NCBI GenBank assembly: GCA_963850765.1
Contig: CAWKMN010000003.1
Coordinates: 1,054,001 to 1,118,000, forward strand
Direction of reading: 5' to 3'
DNA length: 64,000 nt
DNA from: CAWKMN01 sp963850765
Lineage (GTDB): Bacteria > Chloroflexota > Anaerolineae > Aggregatilineales > Aggregatilineaceae
The notes under the pieces are model-generated. The model had not been told where the DNA came from and did not search any database. It worked only from the letters and a program-made list of their open reading frames with translations. Position numbers and translations under genes: made by a program. Shown piece by piece: positions 9,240-18,303 of the stretch. Numbering within the stretch: the first letter of the stretch is position 1; every line of letters starts with the position of its first letter.

Positions 9240-10200
9240 ATGTCGTCTCAAGAAAACATCATCGAAACACACGACCTGGTGAAACGCTATGGCAAACTGA
9301 CCGCCGTCGATAACCTGTCGATCCAGGTGCCGCGCGGCGCGATCTATGGGTTTGTGGGGCCAAACGGGGCCGGCAAAACCACCACCATGCGGATCCTCAC
9401 CACCCTCATTACGCCGACGGCGGGACAGGCGCTTGTCGCCGGGCTACTCGGTGACGGAATACCCGCGCGAGGTACGCCGTGCCATCGGCTATATGCCGGA
9501 CTTTTTCGGCGTCTACGACGATATGAAGGTCTGGGAATACCTGGACTTTTTCGCCGCGTGTTACGAGATCCCCGAGCGCGAGCGCCCGGCGCTGATCACC
9601 GATCTGCTGGCGCTGGTGGACCTGAGTCACCGCCGCGATGACATGGTGGAAAAGCTCAGCCGGGGCATGAAGCAGCGCCTCAGTCTGGCGCGCACGCTGG
9701 CCCACGATCCCGACGTGCTGATCCTGGACGAGCCCGCTTCCGGGCTGGACCCGCGCGCCCGCATCGAGATCCGCGAGCTGCTGGTCGAGATGGCGCGGAT
9801 GGGCAAGACGATCTTTTTCTCGTCGCACATCCTGGCCGACGTCGCGGAGATCTGCACGCACCTGGGTATCATCGAAAGTGGGCAGATGGTCGCGCAGGGC
9901 ACCGTGGCGGAGATCCGCCGCCAATTGATGCCCACCCGTGAGATCACGATCACGCTGCTGGATCGCGTGGACGAAGCGAAAGAGGCCCTGCTGCATATCA
10001 CCGGGGTGACCGAAATCAAAGACCTGCCCGACGACCACGGGCGTAAGCGTTTCCGGGTGGATTATGCCGGCGACGATGCCGGCGTCAGCGCCATGCTGCA
10101 AGCGCTGTCGGGCAAGGGGATCCCCGTGGTTAATTTTGCGGAAGAAACGCGCGATCTCGAAACGGTCTTTATGCGGGCCACCAAGGGGATCGTGTCGTGA
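9240..10200 (+). CDS. ABC exporter ATP-binding protein 1 (frameshifted in this sequence)
   Basis: ATPase of an ABC-2 type exporter, about 319 residues if repaired. The N-terminal part carries the Walker A GPNGAGKTT and reads to about residue 67. The remainder (GYSVTEYP onward, signature LSRGMKQRLSLAR, Walker B VLILDEP, switch His SSH) is one frame later. A single extra G in the GGG at 9441-9443 explains this exactly, because GTC GCC GGC TAC TCG restores VAGYSV. The rest is intact with no other lesion, so I favour a sequence error over a true pseudogene. The permease at 10216 follows 15 bases later. Confidence 0.9.
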
Positions 10201-10215
10201 CAGGGATAAACACAC

Positions 10216-11152
10216 ATGACCGCTGAAGTTTCCAGGCGAGACCTGACCGGCTCCGGGCGCAGACTGCTCCGGCGGTTGTTCGATAACCCGGTCGTGCTTA
10301 AAGAACTGCGCGGCCGGATGCGAGGTGCGCGTGCCTTTATCGTGCTGACCGTCTATCTGGTGCTGCTCGGATCTTTCTCGTCGCTGATCTACGTGGCGAT
10401 CTCCGAATCCTCCACCAGCGCGGGCGGGCAGGTCACGGTGGGCGAGATCGGGCGCACATTGTTCGGCGGCGTGGTGGCGATCGAGATGCTGCTCGTGGCG
10501 TTTATCGCGCCCGCGTTCACGTCCGGTGCGATCAGTGGCGAGCGCGAGCACCAGACGTATGATCTGCTGCGGACGACGCTGCTGCCGCCGCGCTCCTTTG
10601 TGCTGGGCAAGCTGCTCTCGGCCATGTCCTACGTGCTGCTGCTGCTCCTGGCCGCCATCCCGCTGCAAAGTATCGCATTTTTCTTCGGTGGCGTAGCCGA
10701 AACCGAGATTGTGCTCTCGTTCGTGATCCTGGCTGCGACCGCGCTCCTGTTCAGCACGATCGGCATCTTTTTCTCGGCGCGATCGCGGCGCACCCTGTCC
10801 GCCAGCGTGCTGACGTATGCGGCTACCATGGTGATCATGTTCGGCCTCCCGATTCTCCTGGGGGCGGTGCTGCTGGTCGTCTCATTTGACGATGCGTCAT
10901 CGTCCGGATGGTGAAGCGGCGCTGCTCTACTTCGCCGGCGGCATCCTGAGCACCAACCCACCCGCGACCGCCCTGCTGACCCAGTATGTTTTGCTGAACC
11001 AGCGGACCATCGGCGTCTTTGACTATACCTTAAACAACGGCGATTCGATCACCCTGATCTCGCCCTGGATTCCATTCACCATTCTGTATGGGATCCTCAC
11101 CGTCGTATTTTTCGCGCTGGCCGTGCGCCGGGTCCGGCGGCAAGAGGAATAA
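10216..11152 (+). CDS. ABC-2 type exporter permease 1 (frameshifted in this sequence)
   Basis: Multi-span permease paired with the ATPase at 9240, about 311 residues if repaired. It opens with the usual cytoplasmic segment NPVVLKELRGRMRG, and hydrophobic helices follow. An extracytoplasmic or amphipathic loop carries GAISGEREHQTYDLL, a motif of ABC-2 permeases. The first frame stops at 10914, and the C-terminal part (AALLYFAGGIL to RRVRRQEE) is read one frame later, so one extra base lies between about 10885 and 10914. The C-terminal helix plus Arg-rich end is what the family needs. The transported substrate is unknown. Confidence 0.85.
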
Positions 11153-11184
11153 GCCGCCCGCGCGATGAGAAAGACGAAACCACT

Positions 11185-13162
11185 ATGAACGCCGTTTTGC
11201 TCGAACAGACCGCCAGCCACCTCACCCGCCAGACGCTTCGTTGGGACCGCCGTCTGCGCCTCGCCACCAGCCTGATCTGGATCCCGCGCGCGCTGTTTGC
11301 CGGCCTACTGATCGGCGTTCTGGTGGCGCTGATCGCGCGGCTGCGGCCCTGGCTGCTGCCAGAACAGATCGCGCTGGTCGCCGCGGTGGCGGTCGCCGTG
11401 GCCGGGATCGGCAGTGCCGCGCTGATCTGGCTGTGGCCGCGCTCGATTACCCATCAGGCGCGCTATTTTGACCGGCGGTTCGGTCTGAAAGAGCGCATCA
11501 GCACCGCGCTGGAACTGGCCGGCGGCGCGATCCCTGTGCCCGATCATCTGGCGGAGCGCCAGCTTACAGATGCGGTCAACGCCGCGCGCCGGGTTGATCT
11601 CGTTAGCCGTTTGCCGCTGCGCATCCGCTGGATGGAGCTTCTGGGTGTGATCGCGCTGGCCGGGCTGCTGGTCTATTTGGTATCGGCCGACAATCCACAC
11701 AACGACGAACTGCGCGCCGAGCGTGAGTTTGAAAACGCCATCGACAGCCAGGTGGCGAACCTGGACGAGACGATCGCCAGCATCAACGAGAATCCGTCGC
11801 TGTCGGATGAAGAGAAAGAGGCGCTGACGCAGCCGCTCGAAGAGGCACGCGAGATTCTTCAGCAGCAAAACGTCACGCAGGAAGAAGCCGTCGCCGCACT
11901 GGCGGAGGCGTCGCAATCGCTGCGCGACATGAACAACGGGATGCGTCCCGACCAGCAAGCCGCTTACGAGCAGGCGGCCAGCCAGCTTGCCGGCTCCGAG
12001 ATGACGCGCGATCTGGCCGAGGCGCTCCAGAAGCCGGATCTGGCCGAATCTGCCGCAAGCGATGGACGATCTGGCTGAGCGGCTCGGTGAAGAAGAGCTT
12101 TCAGCCGAAGAACGCGAAGAAATGGCCTCCGCGCTCGAAAACGCCGCGAACGAGCTTCAGGGCAGCAATCCCGCGCTGGCCGAGAAGCTGCGCGAGGCCG
12201 CGCAAGCGCTGCGCGAAGGTGATACGGAGGCCGCTCAACAGGCGTTACGCGAGGCGGCGCAGATCGCCCGCGAGCAGTCCGAGGACATACAGAGCTCCCC
12301 GATGGCACAGGCCGCGCAGCAGGCGGAGCAGCAGACAAACGAGGATCAGCGCGAACTGGCCCAGGCCGGCCAGGAGTCATCTGGTCAGGCCCAGCCCAGC
12401 CAGCGCGATCCCACCCGCGAGGGAGAAAATCCGCCCGCAGGTCTTGAGCCTCAGGCTCAGAGCGGCCAACCTTCGGCTAATGACGGCCAGCAAAGCGATC
12501 AGCTTCAGGATTCGCAGTCCACCACGGGCGAAGAAGGCCAGCAGGCACAGACCGGTGCAGGCCAGCAGCCGGGCCAGGGTCAAATCTCGCAGACCGAAGG
12601 TCAGCAGGCTCAGCAGGGCAGCACGACCGGAGAAACGACGGGCGAAGGCGATAGCCCATCTGAGAGCAGCACTTCAAGCGAAGCGGGCGATCAGCCGGGT
12701 GAAGGCGGCCAAGGTGGACAACCCTCCGACAGCCAGCCGTCTACCGGCGTGCAGAATCAGCAGGACAGCGCGCTCAGCGCCGGCTCGGGGGAAGGCGGCT
12801 CCGGTACCGACGACGTCACCGGCACGCAGATCGAAGGCGGCAGCGGCGAGGGTGACGAGATTTCCACCGACAACAACCCGCCGGACGCCGGCATCGAGGA
12901 CTTCAACCCGGTCTACGATCCCTTTAATATTGGCGGCGAAAGCTCGACCACCGTGGATATTGGCGGCGATGCCCAGGGCCAAGAAGGCGAACTTGTGCAG
13001 GAAGGCGAGTTCGGCCCCAATCCTGAAGGGACCTCGACGCTGTCCTATACCGGCGTTTTTGGCCGCTACCAGGGGGTGGTCAGTGATGCGCTCGAAAGCG
13101 GGCGGATCCCGCTGGATCAGCGTGATGTGATCCACGACTATTTCTCATCTCTGGAGCGTTAA
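11185..13162 (+). CDS. Coiled-coil membrane protein with Gln/Gly/Ser-rich region (frameshifted in this sequence)
   Basis: Two reading frames overlap at 12062-12078 and appear to be one protein of about 658 residues with one extra base near 12050-12062. Two or three membrane helices lie in the first 180 residues. An Ala/Glu/Gln-rich coiled coil runs through the junction (EEAREILQQQNVTQEEAVAALA, then LAERLGEEELSAEEREEMA). About 200 residues of Gln/Gly/Ser/Glu-rich low complexity follow, then a conserved-looking end VFGRYQGVVSDALESGRIP. DUF4175-like proteins with a similar layout occur beside MoxR/VWA genes; the match here is by architecture only. An alternative is two translationally coupled genes with a 17-base overlap. 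Confidence 0.75.
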
Positions 13163-13186
13163 CGGTGACGAAGAACAGGGGGAACC

Positions 13187-13903
13187 GTGTATAACCATCG
13201 TGTGCGACGGTTGGGCATGCTCATCGTTGTAGCGTTGGTATTGGCGGGATGCATCCAGCCCACCAGCGACGTGGACCAAACCCGGACGGCAGTAGCGCCG
13301 TACCTCCCGCTGACGCAGGCCGCGCTGCCGGCTGCGACCAATCCGCCGGTGGTGGCCCCGACGAACCCACCGCCGGCTGCTGTGACGACGGCTCCCGGCG
13401 TGGTGCCCGCCAATACGCCGGCCCCGGCCCAGTCGCAGCCGATGGTCGCTCAGTTTATCCGGGATCGCGGCGAAACGGCGAATAATCTGGTGGTATGGGA
13501 CGAGCGCCCGCTGGGAAACGACCAGGTATCGGGCTTTTCGTACACCAATGCGGCCGGTCTGCCATGCGCGGGCTTTTTGCTGATGGCCAACATCAACGGG
13601 GCGTGGCAGCCGAACAACGGCTCCCTGATCTGCGCCGCGCAGCCGGGCGTCGAAGCTCAGGCCGCCGTGACATTCTTCCTGGCATCAGACGGCCAACCCT
13701 ACACCGTGGTCTTTGGGCGAGTCGAGAATCCGGCGGTATCGGCGGTGGCGGTCGTCTTCAGCGACAACGCCAGCCAGATGGTTAACCCGGTCATGGGCGG
13801 CTTTTTGCTGATCCAGGGCGGCGTGGTGAGTGCCACCGTCATCACCGGGGTGGATGCCCAGGGCAACACCGTCATCCCGAATATCCCGCAGTCACCCGTG
13901 TGA
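13187..13903 (+). CDS. Putative lipoprotein
   Basis: A 238-residue protein with a GTG start after AGGGGGAACC. A short Arg-containing n-region, a hydrophobic stretch and the lipobox VLAGC (Cys at residue 22) predict export and lipidation. A Pro/Ala/Thr-rich linker (about 40-85) leads to a globular domain with two conserved-looking cysteines. No known family was recognised. It lies between the coiled-coil protein and MoxR on the same strand, so it is probably a surface component of the same system. Confidence 0.75.
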   Translation: MYNHRVRRLGMLIVVALVLAGCIQPTSDVDQTRTAVAPYLPLTQAALPAATNPPVVAPTNPPPAAVTTAPGVVPANTPAPAQSQPMVAQFIRDRGETANNLVVWDERPLGNDQVSGFSYTNAAGLPCAGFLLMANINGAWQPNNGSLICAAQPGVEAQAAVTFFLASDGQPYTVVFGRVENPAVSAVAVVFSDNASQMVNPVMGGFLLIQGGVVSATVITGVDAQGNTVIPNIPQSPV

Positions 13904-13949
13904 GTGACTGGTGTGAAGCACGTTATCCCATTCTGAGGACTCGAACCCA

Positions 13950-14957
13950 ATGAGCAACGCGATCCAGTCGATCACAGTAGACGATTTTCACCAGACGACC
14001 CAGGCCATTCTCAGCGAAGTGGGCAAAGTCATCGTCGGGCAGGAGACGGTGGTACGTCAGGTGTTGATGTGTATCATCTCCGGCGGTCATGCCCTGCTCG
14101 AAGGCGTGCCGGGGTTGGGCAAGACGATGCTGATCCGCACGCTGTCGGACGTGCTGGACCTGAAATTCTCGCGCATCCAATTCACGCCGGACCTGATGCC
14201 CGCCGACATCGTGGGCACGAACATTATGGAAGAAAGCGAAGACGGCCGGCGGTACTTCCGCTTTGAGGCGGGGCCGATCTTCGCTAACCTCGTGCTGGCC
14301 GACGAGATCAACCGCGCCACCCCCAAGACGCAGTCGGCGCTGCTGGAAGCCATGCAGGAAAAAACCGTCACGGTGGCGAACGAGCGTTACGTCCTCAAGC
14401 TGCCGTTTTTTGTGCTGGCGACGCAGAACCCGCTCGAAATGGAAGGGACGTATCCGCTGCCCGAAGCGCAGCTTGACCGTTTTCTGTTTAAGGTCGATGT
14501 GCTGTTCCCGTCGGCGGATGAACTGGTCGAGATCATGAGCCGCACGACCGGCGCGCATACAGCCCACCTGAGCGCCGTGGCGGATGGCAACCGGATCCTG
14601 GAGATGGGCGCGCTGGCCCGCGAGGTCCCGATCGCATCGCATGTCAGCCGCTATATCGCGGAACTGGTGATCGCCACCCACCCCGATAACACCCACCTGC
14701 CCGCCGATAGCCTCGTGCGCCAGTACGTGCGTTACGGGGCCAGCCCGCGCGGCAGTCAGGCGATCGTGCTGGGTGCGAAGGTCAACGCGCTGCTGGAAGG
14801 GCGTTATAACGTCGCGTTTGAAGACGTGCAGGCGGTCGCCTACTCGGCCCTGCGCCACCGCATGATTCTGAACTTCGAAGGTCAGGCCGAGGGCATCCAC
14901 CCGGACGACGTGATCACTGATCTGATGGAGCGCGTGCCGGTTCCGGCCGGGGAGTGA
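13950..14957 (+). CDS. MoxR-family AAA+ ATPase
   Basis: A 335-residue AAA+ chaperone-like ATPase. Walker A GVPGLGKT lies near residues 53-60, Walker B LVLADEINRA near 112-121, and the sensor segment LATQNPLEMEGTYPLPEAQLDRF is characteristic of MoxR. MoxR proteins act with VWA and DUF58 proteins to mature or insert cofactors and envelope complexes; which target applies here is not known. The stop codon overlaps the region of the next start, suggesting translational coupling with the gene at 14963. Confidence 0.96.
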   Translation: MSNAIQSITVDDFHQTTQAILSEVGKVIVGQETVVRQVLMCIISGGHALLEGVPGLGKTMLIRTLSDVLDLKFSRIQFTPDLMPADIVGTNIMEESEDGRRYFRFEAGPIFANLVLADEINRATPKTQSALLEAMQEKTVTVANERYVLKLPFFVLATQNPLEMEGTYPLPEAQLDRFLFKVDVLFPSADELVEIMSRTTGAHTAHLSAVADGNRILEMGALAREVPIASHVSRYIAELVIATHPDNTHLPADSLVRQYVRYGASPRGSQAIVLGAKVNALLEGRYNVAFEDVQAVAYSALRHRMILNFEGQAEGIHPDDVITDLMERVPVPAGE

Positions 14958-14962
14958 ATCGT

Positions 14963-15574
14963 ATGACCATGTCCGAACTGCTTCACCGCATTCTGCGCGA
15001 GCCATCCGCCGATGACCTGTGGCAGTTGAACCCGCATTTGCTGGCGCTGGATTCGCCCGAAGCGGAGCGCGCCCGCGCGCTGGCCCAGCAGTTCTACTGC
15101 TATCTGAACTGCGTGCTCAGCAAGCTGACCTCCAAGCAGTACAGCTCGCTCTCGGCGCTGATGGCCGCCGGCTCGATCGGGATGGTCATCGCGCAGGATG
15201 TGATCGAAGCTGTCCAGAAAGGCCGGAAAGAGGCGATCAGCGAGCTGCTGGCGGGCGGTATGGCCGGGCTGCTGGAAGCGACCTCGGCATGGCAGCACGT
15301 CAAAGCGTGGGAAGCCGAATATCTGTCGGTTCAGGACGAGGTAAGCTGGTATCTCTATGAGGCTCTGTGGCAGGTATCCGTCGACACCCAGCCCGATCTG
15401 CCGGCTGAAACGCGCCAGACGCTGGTTGATCGACTGTTGGCCCCGATCCGCAGCAGCACCATCAACAGTGCCATCCGTGTAGCGATGATTATCCGCCTGT
15501 TCCAGATCTTGCTGGTCATCCAGGTTGCGCCGCTGCTGCCCGAACCCGCTGCCGCGCCGGAGCAGCCCGCATGA
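14963..15574 (+). CDS. Uncharacterised helical protein
   Basis: I chose the ATG at 14963 because GGGGAG sits 8 bases upstream; a GTG at 14954 overlapping the MoxR stop is the alternative. The protein is about 203 residues and largely alpha-helical, with an amphipathic or hydrophobic segment near residues 60-80 and a hydrophobic C-terminal helix (RVAMIIRLFQILLVIQVAPLL) that may anchor it. No family was recognised. Its stop overlaps the start of the next ABC ATPase by four bases, tying it to exporter 2. Confidence 0.75.
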   Translation: MTMSELLHRILREPSADDLWQLNPHLLALDSPEAERARALAQQFYCYLNCVLSKLTSKQYSSLSALMAAGSIGMVIAQDVIEAVQKGRKEAISELLAGGMAGLLEATSAWQHVKAWEAEYLSVQDEVSWYLYEALWQVSVDTQPDLPAETRQTLVDRLLAPIRSSTINSAIRVAMIIRLFQILLVIQVAPLLPEPAAAPEQPA

Positions 15575-16506
15575 GTGAACCCAGCAATACTGTCGCCATT
15601 CGGATCGAGAACCTGTCCAAGACCTTTGGCCGCCGCAAGAGCAAACGCATCCAGGCCGTGAAGAACCTGAAACTGGAAGTCCACGCCGGCCAGGTGTACG
15701 GTTTCCTGGGGCCCAACGGCGCGGGGAAATCCACCACCATTCGGATGCTGCTCGATTTGATCCTGCCCACCGAGGGAAATGCCTATATTTTTGGGCAGCA
15801 CGTCCGCCGTGAACATGATATTCTGCGGCGTGTCGGGGCGCTGGTCGAGGGCGCGACGTTCTACAATTTCCTGAACGGCCGGCGCAATCTCGAAGTGCTG
15901 GCGCGCACCGCCAACTGTTACGATCCCGCCCGGATCGAGATGCTGCTGGGTCAGGTGGGGCTCGCCCACCGGGCCAACCAGCGTGTCAAAGGTTATTCGA
16001 CCGGGATGAAGCAGCGGTTGGGGCTGGCGGCGGCGCTGCTCAGCGATCCCGATCTCCTCATTCTGGACGAGCCGACCAACGGCCTCGACCCGGCAGGGAT
16101 GCACGAAATGCGCCAGTTTATCCGCGATCAGGCCGCGCTGCACGGCAAGACTGTCTTTTTGTCGAGTCACCTGCTGGGCGAGATCGAACAGGTCTGCGAC
16201 CGGGTGGCGATCATCCACCTGGGCCAGATCGTGCGTGAGGGCGCGGTCGAAGACCTGCTGGCCGATAAAACCTATCTGCGCGTCGAGGCCGCCCCGCTGG
16301 ACAAAGCGGCCGCGGTGCTGCGCGAATTCTGGACGGTGGCGCTCAACGGCCAGTCGATGACGGTCTACGCCGCGCGGAATGATATACCCCAGGTTGTCCG
16401 GCGGCTGGTCGACCAGCAGATCGACATCTTCCATGTCGCGGCCGAGCGCCAGACGCTCGAAGAGTATTTCCTGTCCGTCGTCCAGGAGGCAGTGGCTGAT
16501 GCGTGA
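15571..16506 (+). CDS. ABC exporter ATP-binding protein 2
   Basis: A 311-residue ATPase with Walker A GPNGAGKST, Q-loop region, signature YSTGMKQRLGLAAAL, Walker B LLILDEPTNGLDP and switch SSHLLGEIEQ. It belongs to the CcmA/DRA group that pairs with ABC-2 permeases. A basic insertion (FGRRKSKR) lies between the Walker A strand and the N-terminus. The start overlaps the upstream gene (ATGA) and the end overlaps the permease start at 16499, so the three genes are translationally coupled. Confidence 0.95.
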   Translation: MSEPSNTVAIRIENLSKTFGRRKSKRIQAVKNLKLEVHAGQVYGFLGPNGAGKSTTIRMLLDLILPTEGNAYIFGQHVRREHDILRRVGALVEGATFYNFLNGRRNLEVLARTANCYDPARIEMLLGQVGLAHRANQRVKGYSTGMKQRLGLAAALLSDPDLLILDEPTNGLDPAGMHEMRQFIRDQAALHGKTVFLSSHLLGEIEQVCDRVAIIHLGQIVREGAVEDLLADKTYLRVEAAPLDKAAAVLREFWTVALNGQSMTVYAARNDIPQVVRRLVDQQIDIFHVAAERQTLEEYFLSVVQEAVADA

Positions 16507-17386
16507 CCTGTTCCGCGCCGAATGGCTCAAGATCGCCGGGAATCGCTGGGTCGCCAGCTGCCTGATCTGGATTTTCCCGGTGATGGGTATCGCGCTCCCG
16601 ATCGTCATGGGATTGATTCTGACACTGTCATCTGCCGCCCGCGAGAGCTTCCGCCAGAGCGAATCGACGCAGTGGACGGATAACGCCGTGGGTGTGTGGA
16701 GCATCCCCAACAACCCGATCGGGCGACTGATCCTGCTCGGTTTCACGGCTGTGGTGTTCGCGGGGGAATACCAGTGGCAGACCTGGAAAAACGTAGTCCC
16801 GCGCAACCGGCGCGTGCTGCTGATTTTGATCAAGTTCCTGGCGTTGGGCGTATTTGTGGTCGTGGCGTTTGTGCTGATGTCGATCCTCTGGACGCTCGGC
16901 TGGGGTCTGCTGACCGTGATCGCGGACATCCCTTATGGCCCGCGCATTACCGGCGAGGTGCTGCAAGAATTCGCCGAGGACTATGTGCTGGCAGCCGGGC
17001 TGGCGTTTACCTCGACCATCATCTCGGCGGGATACGCGGCGCTGGCCGGGATGCTCACCCGCTCGATTCTGGGTGGGGTGCTGGTCGGCTTTGGGCTGAC
17101 GCTGGCCGAAGGCTTCTCGATCCTGGCCCTGCTGCTGATCGGCTGGTTTACCCATTTCCCTGAGATCGTGAATGGGTATCGCTACCTGCCCTTTTACAAC
17201 CTGATCAACGTATCGAGCTGGCTCACCGACAACAAGCCCGCCACCATGCGCCCGTATGAAACCGGCGATTACAGTCACATCTTTTTCTCGGACAGCCTGG
17301 CCTTCTCGATCGCCGTGCTGGCCGTGTGGGTGGTCGGCCTGATCACGCTGACGGCGGTCCTCTTCCGGCGGCAGGATATCACCTGA
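16499..17386 (+). CDS. ABC-2 type exporter permease 2
   Basis: The ATG at 16499 follows CAGGAGG and lies inside the ATPase gene end, giving 295 residues that start MRDLFRAEWLKIAGNRW, a typical cytoplasmic entry of ABC-2 permeases. Six or so membrane helices follow, with the loop GEYQWQTWKNVVPRNRRVLLI after helix 2 as in this family. It forms exporter 2 with the preceding ATPase. Substrate unknown; a lipid, polymer precursor or envelope protein is possible given the cluster. Confidence 0.93.
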   Translation: MRDLFRAEWLKIAGNRWVASCLIWIFPVMGIALPIVMGLILTLSSAARESFRQSESTQWTDNAVGVWSIPNNPIGRLILLGFTAVVFAGEYQWQTWKNVVPRNRRVLLILIKFLALGVFVVVAFVLMSILWTLGWGLLTVIADIPYGPRITGEVLQEFAEDYVLAAGLAFTSTIISAGYAALAGMLTRSILGGVLVGFGLTLAEGFSILALLLIGWFTHFPEIVNGYRYLPFYNLINVSSWLTDNKPATMRPYETGDYSHIFFSDSLAFSIAVLAVWVVGLITLTAVLFRRQDIT

Positions 17387-17405
17387 CAGGATACCAGGAT
17401 AAACT

Positions 17406-18303
17406 ATGGCCGAACGCATCTTTGACGAAAAAACATTACGCAAGCTCGAACGGCTGACCCTGATCGCCAACAAGATCCGCACCGGGGCGATCAAGGGCGA
17501 GCGGCGCTCGACCCGGCGCGGCACCAGCATCGAGTTTGCCGATTACCGGAACTACGTCCGGGGTGACGATCTGCGCCGCGTGGACTGGAACATCTACGCT
17601 CGCTTGCAGCGCCCGTTTATCAAGCTGCTCGAAGACGAAGAGGATCTGGCTGTTCACCTGCTGCTGGACGCGTCCGCCAGTATGGACTGGCCGCGCACCG
17701 GGGATCGCAACCTGCACAAGTTTCTGTGGGCGCAGCGGGTGCTGGCGGGGATGGCTTATATCGCGCTCGGCGGCGGCGATCAGGTCACGGTCTCGGTCAT
17801 GCGCGGCGACGGTGTCCAGCGATGGGGACCTCTGCGCGGGCGCGGGCACACGCTGAACCTGCTGCTCTGGCTCGAAAAGGCGTACACCCGCGGGCATGTG
17901 AATCTGAACGACTCGCTTGGCGATTATGCGCGGCGGACCTCGCGCGCCGGGGTGTGTGTCGTGATCACCGACCTGCTCTCGCCGGAAGGTTATGAGGAGG
18001 GGCTGCGCGCGCTCCAGGGGCGCGGCCACGAACTGACCGTGATTCAGGCGCTCTCGCCGGACGAAGCGAACCCGGACATTACCGGCGACCTCAAACTGAT
18101 CGACATCGAGACCGGCATCCCGCAGGATGTCACCGTCGATGAAGGTATGCGCGCGCTGTATATCGAGCGCCTGCAAGCGTGGCAGGCCGAGATCGGCGCG
18201 ACCTGCACGCGGCGCGGCATCCATTATATCGCCGCGGAGACCAGCACTCCCCTGGGAGCAGCTTATTCTGTCGGAGCTTCGACAATCGCGCGTGGTGCAG
18301 TGA
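17406..18303 (+). CDS. DUF58 domain protein (frameshifted near its end in this sequence)
   Basis: A VWA-related DUF58 protein of about 298 residues that partners MoxR. The family core FADYRNYVRGDDLRRVDWN and the modified MIDAS strand LLLDASASM are present. As given, the frame runs through into the next gene. Removing one G from CTGGGAG (about 18250-18254) gives the expected end LEQLILSELRQSRVVQ and a stop at 18301-18303, overlapping the next ATG as TGATG. The apparent DUF58-glycosyltransferase fusion is therefore an artefact of one inserted base. Confidence 0.92.

Noticed and set aside
1779..9272. Long minus-strand open frames (for example 1779-3266, 4583-6259, 7632-9272) opposite the first genes
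   Set aside because: They are antisense to clearly coding genes, rich in Arg, His, Gln and Gly, and show no domain motifs. High GC at third positions produces such open antisense frames.
9430..9450. Programmed frameshifting at the ABC ATPase
   Set aside because: The run is only GGG, other breaks go in the opposite direction, and no conserved slippery sequence or downstream structure is shared among the ten loci.
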